Source: Bacteroidota bacterium
GTDB taxonomy: Bacteria > Bacteroidota > Bacteroidia > AKYH767-A > 2013-40CM-41-45
Assembly: GCA_016721305.1 (NCBI GenBank)
Contig: JADKIH010000008.1
Span: 105,548-169,547, forward strand
Length of the DNA: 64,000 nucleotides
Direction of reading: 5' to 3'
Positions within the stretch are counted from its first letter, which is position 1. Every line of letters begins with the position of its first letter. The notes under the pieces were generated by a model that had not been told where the DNA came from, searched no databases, and saw nothing but the letters and a program-made list of their open reading frames with translations. Made by a program: the position numbers and the translations under genes. Of this stretch, positions 53,101-62,308 are shown piece by piece.

Positions 53101-56100
53101 ACGGATTTAGATACATCAATGCGGATAATACCAATGACATTAGCTCAAACACAACACTCGACGCAAATTTCCGTCCTGTTGCAGGTAGCGATGCGATTGA
53201 TGGCGGTGACCCGAATCCAATCTACAACGATGTAGATGCATCACGTAACGATGCAGGTTCATTCGGTGGTCCAAGCCCGATTTCAAGTGTATTCGGCTAT
53301 CCTGCTCCGGCTACTGCAACATTCTATGCCGATGTCGATGGAGATGGTTATGGTAATCCGGGTTCTACGATAGACTCTTACGTACTTCCTTCGGGATACT
53401 CTATAAACAATTTGGATTGTGACGATTCAAATGCATTGATTCACCCGAATCAAACGGCTCCGACGAGCGGAATGGTTGCTTACTATCCGTTCAACGGAAA
53501 TGCGAATGATACACTCGGACAAACAGCAGGTATCAACGGAAGTATATCGGGCGTTACACCTACAACCGGTATTACCGGTCAGGCTAACACGGCCATGCAC
53601 TTCTCAGGAAGTAGCTATATCGATGTAGCCGATAATTCGATTTTCGATTTTGGAACGAACGATTATACAATGAGTTTGTGGATGAAGTATGCTTCACCAC
53701 AAAGTAATGGTTGGGGGTATTCAATGGGAGTTGCAAAAGGCGGATACAATGTACCGGGCTTCCAGTTTTTTATTGATGATACCGGAACTCCGGGACAAAT
53801 TCAGTTCAGATCATCAATGAACTATTTCTCAATTGCGAATATGAATGGAGTTATCAACGACGGCAATTGGCATAATCATGTTTACATGAGAACCGGAAAT
53901 TTGTTGAAAATATATATCGATGGTGTACTCGTTGCTTCAACTACAGTTCCTGTTGAAGATCTTTCGAATAACTTCCCGCTTCGCTTCGGAGCTAATCAGG
54001 ATAATACTGGAATTCAGAATTATCAGGGCGATATGGACGAAATTCGTTTCTACAATCGTTCACTCATGCCGAATGAAGTGTTGGCCTTAGCCAATGTTTC
54101 GTATGAAGTTTGTAACGGACTCGATGATGACTGTAATGGTCAAACCGATGAAGGTCTGCCAACATTCACATACTACCAGGATTTCGACGGCGACGGTTAC
54201 GGTGACGCAGGTGTTACAACTGAATCTTGTTCTCTCACCGCGCCATTTGATTATGCTGCCAACGATTTAGATTGCGATGATCATAATGCCACTGTTAATC
54301 CATTGGCCACTGAAATTGCTAATAACCTTGTCGATGAAAACTGCGATGGATTAGATGTTCCGGTAATGGTGCAAACGGATTTTTCATGGGTGTATTCTTC
54401 TACAGAAGAAACCGGATGGGAAACTCCTTCATTCGATGCGTCGGCATGGCAGCCTGTCACTCAACTGGCAGCATCTTGCTTTGGCGGAACTTCTCAGGCA
54501 ATTTGGGGTGATCACAACAGTGGCAATATTTCTTATCTGAGAAAGACGTTTACAATGGGCGATATCACCTCTTGTTATGTTCTTGATTACATTGTTGACG
54601 ATGATGCAACATTCTATATCAATGGCCAGCTTGTGATTTTCGACGGCAACGGCGAGTCGACATCTGTAAACGGTGCTCAGATCGGGCAATATCTTATTCC
54701 AAATGCAACAAATACAATTGCCGTAAAAGTTACGGATGTTATTTGTTGCCAGTATTCATTCTGCGCACGCATACACGAAAGCGTTGGAACAATGACGACT
54801 TATTATGCCGATGTCGATGAAGATGGTTATGGGGATATTACTTCTCCATTTGCATCATGCGAACCGCTTCCGGGATATGTGACAGATAGTTCCGATTGTA
54901 ACGATGCTGATTACAATATTAAGCCGGGTGCAATCGAAATTCCATTTAACGGAATTGATGAAAACTGCGATGGCAATGACGGAATTGTAGGTGCTTCATT
55001 AAACTTTGATGGAGTAGATGACTATTGTGTTGTTGGAAATCCGGTTCATTCGAACTTTACGTTAGAAGCATGGATTAAACCGACAGGTTCCAGTTTAACG
55101 GGAGTTTTAGCTTATGAAGGAAATCCTATTCTCTGGTCCGACGTTTACGGAACAGGAAATGATTTCACGCTTTCAAACTTGAATGATCGTATTGCTTTCC
55201 ACGATGGATCGGGCGCCGATTTAACAGGAAATGCAATCGTAAATGATGGTAACTGGCATCATGTGGCATTGGTAAGAGATGGCAGTTCTAACTTAATCTC
55301 ACTTTATGTGGATGGTGTATTAGATGTATTTACTACTTGTCCTTCTACACCATTGGATGAGCGTCCGATTATCTTAATCGGAGGAAATGAATATGACTTG
55401 CGTTACTTCCATGGTTCAATGGATGAAATCCGAATCTGGACAACGGCATTGTCGCCAAGTGAAATTGCTTCCACAATGAATTGTGAGATTCAAACACCGC
55501 TTTCCTTACTCGCTGCGAATTACCATTGCAATCAGGGTGAGGCATCAGGCGACAATACGGATGCGGAAATCCTTGTGCTTGTTGATTCAAGTGGACATAT
55601 GGCGGATGCGCAATTGTTCAACTTTGCCCTTTCAGGGTCAACTTCGAATTTCGTGAGCGACTCAGGGGTAGTAAGTGGAGTAGCTTGTTCAACGCTCCCA
55701 TGTTTTTCTGCTGATGCACCTGTTGTGACTCCAAGTGTGTCAAATGCATGTAGCAATCTTTCCGACTATCAATTAACAGCCAGCGGTCTTAAAAATGACA
55801 ACACTCAATACGTATGGTATGAAAACGCATGTGGTGGAGTTCCTGTAGCTACAGGCGATGTTTTCTTCATTGGCACTCCAACGTCAACTACATATTATGT
55901 AAGAGGTGAAGGAGGTTGTGCACCACAAGGAGATTGTACTCCTTATTTCGTTACAATTGCTCCGATACCGAATTTGAGTCTGTCTTCTTCGGCAGCTTCT
56001 GTTTGTGTGGGTGATTCGATCATACTCACCGCAACACACGATCCGTTTACTTTCGGGTACTCATGGTCTGTTAGTCCGGTCGGCGATGTAATCGGCGGTC

Positions 56101-59100
56101 TTCCTATAGATGCCGGTGGTGATGTGAATACTGCTTATCCTACAGCTACATCTCCTTCTTATTATACTTATTCTATTACAATATATAATGACTTCTTGTG
56201 TCATAGCACTGCTTCAACAACGGTTTTGGTTTCTCCTAAACCAACTGTTACAGCAACGATACAGGATCCTATTTCATGTAGCGGAGCCGATAATCATATT
56301 CTGGTTTCTGCTGTCGATGGAATTGCTCCATATGCCGGAACAGGAACATTTACGATGAGTCCGGGTACGATGAGTTATGTTGTTTCCGATTCATTGGGTT
56401 GTTCAAATTCTGCATCGGTTACTTTGCCGGGAATATTATCACTCGACATACCTTCTCATCAGGATGTATGCTATGGTAGTTTGGGTGGAGTTTCGTTACA
56501 GACGATTGGCGGAACGGCTCCGTTCGTATTCACGGGCGATGATACCACGAATCTGGCTGCCGGAACATATACATATTTTGTTACCGATGTGAACGGTTGC
56601 GTTGCCACGGCAAACTCTTCGATTTCCATCGTTACTTGTATCTTCCCTCCGGTAACCGTATCTGATTCTGGTAAAACTGATGATGTGATCGGTTCTGAAT
56701 TGACGCAATTGTCCAACGACTCAGCTTCATTCAGCGATACTTCGGGAACCTCATTCCAAATCGATCAGGGTGATATCCTCATTGAGATCTGTGCGAACAT
56801 TGGTATGCGCGACAGCTTGTTTGCACTCGTGCAGACTCCATTCTATGCAATGACGGATTTCATCGATAATGGCGATTCAACTCAGTTCATTACAGGTTCT
56901 ATTCCGATTGCCAATCTCACGAAGCTTAATCTCATCCCTGATCTGATTAACTTCACTCGTCCTTATTATCCACCTGTAAACAATGCAAGTCCTTACGGTA
57001 TTGCATATACGAAGGGTGATATCGCAATGCGTGCTGACTCGGCTCGTAAGAATTTCAAAGTCGATGGAGAAGGAGTGAAGATTGGTGTAATCTCAGATAG
57101 CTATAATACACAACCAAACAATCGCGCCTTCCAGGATGTATTAAGTGGTGACTTACCGGGATTCGGAAACTCTTACAATCCAAATCCGGTTAGCGTGTTG
57201 CTCGAAAATCCATTCGGTAAAAAATCGGATGAAGGACGTGCGATGTTGCAATTAGTACACGACGTTGCGCCGAAAGCGAAATTAGCTTTCCGTACAGGAT
57301 TTATCACGGCCGGCGATTTTGCAACAGCGATTAAAGAACTGAAAGACGATAGTTGTGATGTCATCGTGGATGACGTAACATTCATCACCGAGCCATTCTT
57401 CAAAGACGGAGTAGTGGCACAGGCGGTAGACTTTGTAAAAGGTCAGGGTGTTTCTTACTTCACGGCTGCAGGTAACTTCGGTACGAAATCGTATGAAGGA
57501 ACATTTAGTCCGGCTCCTGCACCTGCAGGTTATATCGGTCAGGCGCACAACTTCGGTGGCGGCGACATTCAGCAGAATGTGAGACTTGCTCCGGGTGTAT
57601 ATACAATCGTATTGCAGTGGGAAGATTCGATTTACTCACTCGGACAATTGCCGGGAGCTCAAAATGATTTGGATATTTATCTCCTCGATAATTTCGGTCA
57701 CCGTATTTGCGGATTCAACCGAACCAACGATGGCGGTGATCCGATTGAAGTATTGCCATTCATCGTAAAAGGAAATGCACTGGCGAACATTATGGTCGTT
57801 AAAGCATCAGGTCCTTCTAACGTACGATTCAAATACGTTGTCTTCCGTGGCGATATGACGATTAACGAATATCAAAACGTCGGCTCAACCGTAGTTGGTC
57901 AGGCAAACGCACAGGGTGCAATGACGATAGGAGCTGTATTGTACAGCAACACGCCTGCATTCGGTGTATCACCTCCGACATCGGCAACGTTCTCTTCACG
58001 CGGAGGAACATTGATCGACGGACAGTCACGTTTCAAACCTGATTTCATGGCTCCGAATGGTGGTAATACTACTGTTGGATTCGGTGCTCCGAATATTGAT
58101 AACGATGCCTTGCCGAACTTCTTCGGTACATCAGCAGCGGCTCCACATGCAGCCGGCGTAGCGGCATTGTTGATTCAGGCAAGAAGAAAATACTATCAGG
58201 AAGATTTAACTCCGGATAGCGTTCGTTCTATTCTACAGCGTACTGCTATTGATATGTACACTCCGGGTTACGATACGGCTTCAGGTTATGGATTTATCCA
58301 GGCTGATGCGGCATTGAGAACATTTGTCGCTCCGACACCATTGATCTCATCACTTGAACCGCCGGCAGGATTCGTACCGGGAACTGTTCCAATGGACGTT
58401 ACTGTCAACGGTGCATACTTTGAACAAAACTCACAGGTCTTCTTTAACGGAGTGCCGGTTTTTGCAACCTATGTAAGTCCTTCGCAAATTATCGCAAGCA
58501 TTCCGGACTTCATAGGCAATCCTCCTTTACTTGTCTTCAATCCGCCAATGACTTCAAGCGCAGACGGTGGTTACTCAGACTCAGCATTCTTCTTCACACC
58601 TCCGAAAACGAAGGTGACTATCTATGCAAACGACAAAGTGAAGAAATACGGAGAACAAGTTCCGGCCTTTACTTATTCGATTTATGTAGATGGCGTACCT
58701 ATCGGAGTTACTTCTTACACAGAAGCTCAACTCGGAATCGTAGGACGTATTCACATGACGACTACAGCCGATCATGAAAGCCATATTGGAACTTATCCGA
58801 TTCATATTGCAATGGATGAGTTTGATTCCGCTATTGCCACTGACACTGCATTCATTTCTGCAAACGACTATGAGGTTGTTGACGGAGTGTTGTCTGTAGA
58901 TCGTATGCCTGTTTTGGTTACTCCGCATGATACTACACTTACATATGGAGATCCGATTGAAGGATTCACATTCGATTATTCATTCGACGATGGCTCAATT
59001 GATCCTGCTGACAGAACAGCATTCAAGTCGGCTATCGAGACGGAACATCAGGCGAATATTGCAACACAAATTGCATTGGTTGATGGACGTGCCATCGTTA

Positions 59101-62099
59101 ACGGACGTGCAATTGTTAACTCTGATTTAGAAAGCCTCGGCGTTCTTGTCAGTGGTCGTGCAATTGTAAATGGCCGTGCGATTGTGAACGGTCGTGCTAT
59201 TGTGAATGGAGTCATGACGTACGATACAACAACAGTTGTTGACGTATCGCCACAATCATTCTTCAATTATCAGACAGATTCTGCAGTTACGACAATTGTA
59301 AACGGTCGTGCAATCGTTAACGGACGCGCCATTGTAAATGGACGCGCGATTGTTAATGGTCGTGCTATCGTTAACGGACGCGCCATTGTAAATGGTCGTG
59401 CGATTGTGAACGAAAGTTCGGTGAACGATACGACAAACGATAACGTAGTTGTCATTGTCGATCAGAACGACGTTTCGGCTCCGCCAGACGATTCAATTGA
59501 TGTCCGTTCGATCAATATGATTACCGGAATGCAAGCAGGAGTTCATGCGATTGTACCGGGAGCATTGGTTTCTGAAGATTATGACATTTCATACAAACTT
59601 GGTGTACTCACTATTCTGCCGAAAGCACTTACCGTCACGGCAGCCGATACAGCATTCCCAGGTGGATCGACGCTTGCGTTCCGATCAGAAATTTCGGGAT
59701 ATGAATACAGCGATTCGGACAGTGTGATTACAACAGGTCCGGTTACATATAGTATTGTCGACAACGGAGGAAATGTGGTGAGTCAAAGTAACACACCGGC
59801 CGGTACATATGACATCGTTCCAAACTTACCATTGATTCAACCGGCAAATTACTCGCCGATTTATGTAAATGGTGTATTGACGATTTCTGATCCGGTTACA
59901 ATTCATGTATCGAGCGATTCGATTCAGTGTGCCTTTGGAGTAGCTTCAGTTACTGTAACAGCTACCGGTGGTTTGGCTCCATACATTGGAGAAGGTACAT
60001 TCACACAGTCTGCAGGAACTCAAACGTATATTGTAACAGATGCAAACGGAGCAACGTCATCGTTTACGCTCACTGTTGGTCAACCTGAGGAATTACTTGC
60101 TAGCTCGTCTTCGCCGGATATTGCTTGCTTCGGGTCTTCGGCGACAGTTACAATTTCTGCAACGGGCGGAACCGGACCTTACACAGGAACGGGATCGTTC
60201 AGTCAGTTCGCCGGAACAATGCCATATTTGGTGAGCGATGCAAATGGTTGTATTGCTTCAGTATTTCATTTCTTATCGCAACCGTCGAAAGTTACAGGTT
60301 CGGTATCTTCAACAGTTTCGAGCTGTTCAGGCAACGACGGAACGGCAACAGTAGTTGCATCCGGCGGGGCAGGAGGTTATTCATATTCATGGTCACCAGG
60401 CGGACAAACAACGGCAACAGCTGTTGGTTTAGGTACGGGACCTTATACAGTTCTGATTACAGATGCAAATGGTTGTACAGGTACGGCAACAGTGGTAGTG
60501 AATGGAGTAGGTATTGCACCGGCTCAACCGGCTCCGATTGTTGGACCGGCAGGGGCTTGTCGTAACTCATCAGGAAAAGTTTATTCTGTTCCTGCAGTTC
60601 CGGGCGCTACTTCTTATCAGTGGACATTACCAAGCGGAGCGACAGGTTCTTCAACAACGAATAGCATCACACTTGCATTCAACGGAACGTACAACGGCGG
60701 ATTTATTTGCGTTGCTGCTGTGAATCCTTGCGGAGTAGGTCAACAGAGTTGTATGAACATCCCTGCTCTTATTACTTATCCTTCTGTTCCGAATCCGATT
60801 TCCGGACCGGCAACAGTTTGTGGCGGATCAACGATTACGTACACAACTTCTGCAGCAAATGCATTGAGTTATACATGGACGGTTACAGGAACAGGATTGT
60901 CGATTGTTTCAGGACAAGGAACAAATACGGTTAGTGTAAGCGTAGCGCCGGGCTTCGGTCAGGGTGCCATTCAGGTTTACTCTTCAAACTGTATTTCAAA
61001 CAGTGCTGTTCGAGGTAAGGTTCTTACCGGTATTCCTGTCCATTCAAATCCGATCACAGGTCCAACGATTGTTTGTGCAAATTCAACAGCGACCTATTCG
61101 ATGCCGGTTGTGACCGGAGCGACATCGTACCAATGGTCGATTTCGGGAGATGTTACTTTAGGAGCATCTTCAGTTACGTCGACTACAACTTCACAAACAT
61201 TCATCTTCGGTCCGAACTGGACAACAGGAACATTAACAGTAACTGCCTTGAACGCTTGCGGAACTTATTCAAGAACGATGGCGATTACCTCGTATCCGAA
61301 CCAGCCGGGAAGCATTTCCGGTTTGGGTGCAGGCTTATGCGGATTGAGCAATCAGGTTTATTCGATTGTTCCGGTAGCAGGAGCAACGTCTTATACATGG
61401 ACGGTTCCTTCGGGAGTTAGTATTGTGAACAACACCGGTACATCGGTGACGTTGAATTTCACAAATGCCTTCACTTCGAATTCGGCAAATATTTGTGTCG
61501 TAGCGAAAAACGGTTGCGGTACAGGACCACAGCGTTGTTACACGGTAACATCCCGTCCTGCGATTCCGACGATTACCGGAAATACGACAGTATGTAAATC
61601 GAATACATCGGTATTGTACAATGCTTCATCGACATCGGCTGTGAGTACGTATTCATGGTCAGTTGTTGGCGGAGCAGGCTTAACGCCGGCAGGAGCAAAT
61701 GCGACAGTGAACTTTACGACATCAACGGCAAGTCCGGTCTTGTTGAAAGCCATCGCCAATAACTCATGCGGTGCCAGCCAGCCGGGACAATTGTATGTAA
61801 CGGTGAACTCAGCTTGTCGCGGCACGCTCGAAGAAGTTGAAAACGGAACAAGCGAATTCGTTGCTTATCCGAATCCAACTTCCGGCAAAGTATCCGTTGT
61901 ATTCAGCAGTAAGAACAATGAGAAAGTGGTTATCAAGCTGACGGATCTCTTAGGTAACGTTCTCCAAATGGAAGAAGTTGTTTCCGTAGAAGGATTGAAT
62001 ACAAATGAACTCGATATGAGTACACTTCCGAAAGGAATTTACATTCTGAATTTGATTATTGAAGATTCATCGGAATCTAAGATGATTATCAGACAGTAA
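50076..62099 (+). CDS. Giant T9SS surface protein, part 3: protease, MBG, hexapeptide and SprB-like repeats
   Basis: 4,007 residues. In order (approximate nt): module 4 (50110-52220); beta-helix (52230-53310); three MopE-like metal loops such as DVDGDGYG/DLDCDD (53325, 54110, 54795) alternating with two LamG-like domains (53470-54095, 54990-55480) and a jelly-roll-like segment; Ig/SprB-like strands (55700-56640). Next comes a subtilase-fold protease (about 56950-58330) with Asp at 57096, Glu at 57231 where His is usual, Asn at 57474 and Ser at 58131 (GTSAAAPHAAG). Then IPT/TIG-like (58335-58600), three MBG domains (58605-59890) with the GRAIVN hexapeptide insertion, SprB repeats (to 60510), five PKD-like domains (to 61825) and a type A sorting domain (SEFVAYPNPTSGKVSVVF ... 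STLPKGIYILNL). The start shown is not a real start. Confidence 0.85.
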   Translation: MNTECGRYSSPRQDIGSGDWSAPETWEVNDGCNWVGATNPPSATDSTITIRSGHVVNINSAVSADELVVENGATLNVNEVLTVSDGIGTDLAMGGTMNLVSGAIDGAGSVDIQFGANFVWSGGNMQGSGTTNFISGSVIAFNSSAGTTALVGPRILDNQSSDVQITGGSLYFADNAQLINNGTINFLDDHGMSWLSGTGMSVVNNGTVRKVSGLGASYIPQDYRIAFANNGILSVTSGQFESVLSGTQIGNIDISTGASFFVGGDSATFTPLSTFTGDGTLYLTPLNSITFDDGCSIASTLIIEHLSGIVNWNNSPTIGSLRFQNGTMQGSGTIDLTGQFDWVDGTMSGTGTTHLLPGAWGGIGFSSSPANVSLTGGRTFNIDGTGYNVYKSVDFSDGSSFVNSGTLNFENDGGFFTAPASTSFFTNSGVVNVNSTSTCAIVGSPEMLFTNTGSVNVNAGIAQINSSLGTQGGSFMVGSGATLSGSGMLDFTGDTITNGGLIQLADLKMMGTSGQLFVGTGNVSTLTLSNSAGFSFLTGESASMTIDNVLNLTSGKFNAVDGSLLIGENATVNGASSASYLYGNVFRYFPIGPTTLELPIGDENYYLPVTLATDLSVPGYLTANTSVGDVASPLDSTKSVNRWWRITPTGYTSGTCTATLTWDAADLDPGANPANFDALIFDGANYSPTTVSNRTSSSIDVTGSVDFQYIIVAEPFAPHALVVEENGLNGAYTTINAALAAAHSGDTILVYPRAGSASYVEDVIAPSLTNLTILSATVDQFHVDGNVTLQSGWYVSGMYVTGTLANAGTSSGGETFINGGVNGNFQGSPDNINWNLTLTGMSLNAGCTFYRGTISGCNVTFVNTCYCDVISLNSSSVATDDSIKIVNNLFTTQGGGTWLFVGNSTTQYLYAQGNTFRVPGSEAFHLWTVRQGGAGVNSFVNNTFTDHPNNGVGGTGIFMQMAPACQVQIINNFFENSNVGFWNPGDGEVTAFKYNYSNWALHEPANLYNGFRYINADNTNDISSNTTLDANFRPVAGSDAIDGGDPNPIYNDVDASRNDAGSFGGPSPISSVFGYPAPATATFYADVDGDGYGNPGSTIDSYVLPSGYSINNLDCDDSNALIHPNQTAPTSGMVAYYPFNGNANDTLGQTAGINGSISGVTPTTGITGQANTAMHFSGSSYIDVADNSIFDFGTNDYTMSLWMKYASPQSNGWGYSMGVAKGGYNVPGFQFFIDDTGTPGQIQFRSSMNYFSIANMNGVINDGNWHNHVYMRTGNLLKIYIDGVLVASTTVPVEDLSNNFPLRFGANQDNTGIQNYQGDMDEIRFYNRSLMPNEVLALANVSYEVCNGLDDDCNGQTDEGLPTFTYYQDFDGDGYGDAGVTTESCSLTAPFDYAANDLDCDDHNATVNPLATEIANNLVDENCDGLDVPVMVQTDFSWVYSSTEETGWETPSFDASAWQPVTQLAASCFGGTSQAIWGDHNSGNISYLRKTFTMGDITSCYVLDYIVDDDATFYINGQLVIFDGNGESTSVNGAQIGQYLIPNATNTIAVKVTDVICCQYSFCARIHESVGTMTTYYADVDEDGYGDITSPFASCEPLPGYVTDSSDCNDADYNIKPGAIEIPFNGIDENCDGNDGIVGASLNFDGVDDYCVVGNPVHSNFTLEAWIKPTGSSLTGVLAYEGNPILWSDVYGTGNDFTLSNLNDRIAFHDGSGADLTGNAIVNDGNWHHVALVRDGSSNLISLYVDGVLDVFTTCPSTPLDERPIILIGGNEYDLRYFHGSMDEIRIWTTALSPSEIASTMNCEIQTPLSLLAANYHCNQGEASGDNTDAEILVLVDSSGHMADAQLFNFALSGSTSNFVSDSGVVSGVACSTLPCFSADAPVVTPSVSNACSNLSDYQLTASGLKNDNTQYVWYENACGGVPVATGDVFFIGTPTSTTYYVRGEGGCAPQGDCTPYFVTIAPIPNLSLSSSAASVCVGDSIILTATHDPFTFGYSWSVSPVGDVIGGLPIDAGGDVNTAYPTATSPSYYTYSITIYNDFLCHSTASTTVLVSPKPTVTATIQDPISCSGADNHILVSAVDGIAPYAGTGTFTMSPGTMSYVVSDSLGCSNSASVTLPGILSLDIPSHQDVCYGSLGGVSLQTIGGTAPFVFTGDDTTNLAAGTYTYFVTDVNGCVATANSSISIVTCIFPPVTVSDSGKTDDVIGSELTQLSNDSASFSDTSGTSFQIDQGDILIEICANIGMRDSLFALVQTPFYAMTDFIDNGDSTQFITGSIPIANLTKLNLIPDLINFTRPYYPPVNNASPYGIAYTKGDIAMRADSARKNFKVDGEGVKIGVISDSYNTQPNNRAFQDVLSGDLPGFGNSYNPNPVSVLLENPFGKKSDEGRAMLQLVHDVAPKAKLAFRTGFITAGDFATAIKELKDDSCDVIVDDVTFITEPFFKDGVVAQAVDFVKGQGVSYFTAAGNFGTKSYEGTFSPAPAPAGYIGQAHNFGGGDIQQNVRLAPGVYTIVLQWEDSIYSLGQLPGAQNDLDIYLLDNFGHRICGFNRTNDGGDPIEVLPFIVKGNALANIMVVKASGPSNVRFKYVVFRGDMTINEYQNVGSTVVGQANAQGAMTIGAVLYSNTPAFGVSPPTSATFSSRGGTLIDGQSRFKPDFMAPNGGNTTVGFGAPNIDNDALPNFFGTSAAAPHAAGVAALLIQARRKYYQEDLTPDSVRSILQRTAIDMYTPGYDTASGYGFIQADAALRTFVAPTPLISSLEPPAGFVPGTVPMDVTVNGAYFEQNSQVFFNGVPVFATYVSPSQIIASIPDFIGNPPLLVFNPPMTSSADGGYSDSAFFFTPPKTKVTIYANDKVKKYGEQVPAFTYSIYVDGVPIGVTSYTEAQLGIVGRIHMTTTADHESHIGTYPIHIAMDEFDSAIATDTAFISANDYEVVDGVLSVDRMPVLVTPHDTTLTYGDPIEGFTFDYSFDDGSIDPADRTAFKSAIETEHQANIATQIALVDGRAIVNGRAIVNSDLESLGVLVSGRAIVNGRAIVNGRAIVNGVMTYDTTTVVDVSPQSFFNYQTDSAVTTIVNGRAIVNGRAIVNGRAIVNGRAIVNGRAIVNGRAIVNESSVNDTTNDNVVVIVDQNDVSAPPDDSIDVRSINMITGMQAGVHAIVPGALVSEDYDISYKLGVLTILPKALTVTAADTAFPGGSTLAFRSEISGYEYSDSDSVITTGPVTYSIVDNGGNVVSQSNTPAGTYDIVPNLPLIQPANYSPIYVNGVLTISDPVTIHVSSDSIQCAFGVASVTVTATGGLAPYIGEGTFTQSAGTQTYIVTDANGATSSFTLTVGQPEELLASSSSPDIACFGSSATVTISATGGTGPYTGTGSFSQFAGTMPYLVSDANGCIASVFHFLSQPSKVTGSVSSTVSSCSGNDGTATVVASGGAGGYSYSWSPGGQTTATAVGLGTGPYTVLITDANGCTGTATVVVNGVGIAPAQPAPIVGPAGACRNSSGKVYSVPAVPGATSYQWTLPSGATGSSTTNSITLAFNGTYNGGFICVAAVNPCGVGQQSCMNIPALITYPSVPNPISGPATVCGGSTITYTTSAANALSYTWTVTGTGLSIVSGQGTNTVSVSVAPGFGQGAIQVYSSNCISNSAVRGKVLTGIPVHSNPITGPTIVCANSTATYSMPVVTGATSYQWSISGDVTLGASSVTSTTTSQTFIFGPNWTTGTLTVTALNACGTYSRTMAITSYPNQPGSISGLGAGLCGLSNQVYSIVPVAGATSYTWTVPSGVSIVNNTGTSVTLNFTNAFTSNSANICVVAKNGCGTGPQRCYTVTSRPAIPTITGNTTVCKSNTSVLYNASSTSAVSTYSWSVVGGAGLTPAGANATVNFTTSTASPVLLKAIANNSCGASQPGQLYVTVNSACRGTLEEVENGTSEFVAYPNPTSGKVSVVFSSKNNEKVVIKLTDLLGNVLQMEEVVSVEGLNTNELDMSTLPKGIYILNLIIEDSSESKMIIRQ
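59085..59411 (+). repeat. GRAIVN hexapeptide tandem repeats inside an MBG domain
   Basis: Eleven perfect copies of Gly-Arg-Ala-Ile-Val-Asn in three clusters: two (59085-59120), three (59154-59207) and six (59304-59411), separated by short linkers. Codons differ between copies (CGT/CGC, GCA/GCC/GCG/GCT, ATT/ATC, GTT/GTA/GTG, AAC/AAT), so amino acids are conserved while DNA is not. Ile-Val every six residues recalls left-handed beta-helix hexapeptides, and clusters 2 and 3 contain multiples of three units, one or two full coils. Structure is inference. Confidence 0.92.
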
Positions 62100-62112
62100 G
62101 ATTTGATTATAT

Positions 62113-62160
62113 AAAATTAAAAACGCCGGCATCTGGGAAGATGGCCGGCGTTTTAATTTT
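62113..62160 (+). terminator. Rho-independent terminator after the giant gene
   Basis: Stem AAAACGCCGGC-ATC...GAT-GGCCGGCGTTTT with flanking A/T arms and T-run. Near-identical copy at 63642-63688. Confidence 0.9.
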
Positions 62161-62308
62161 TATCAATTTACAATTCAGCGATTAAAGGGTTATGTGAGAA
62201 TTGGATTAAGTTGAGTCCCTTGCCCTTATCGATATTTCTTACTAAGTTTGAATAAAACGATTCTGTGATGTGGCTAAGACGGGTAATGTTTTTTAAAATT
62301 TGGCAAAA

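Noticed and set aside
59085..59411. Possible CRISPR-like array
   Set aside because: Units are 18 bp, mostly without spacers and in frame in a protein gene; no cas genes.
59048..59455. Minus-strand frames with repeated ARPFTI sequence
   Set aside because: Exact mirror of the GRAIVN repeat coding strand, so an artefact of the repeat.
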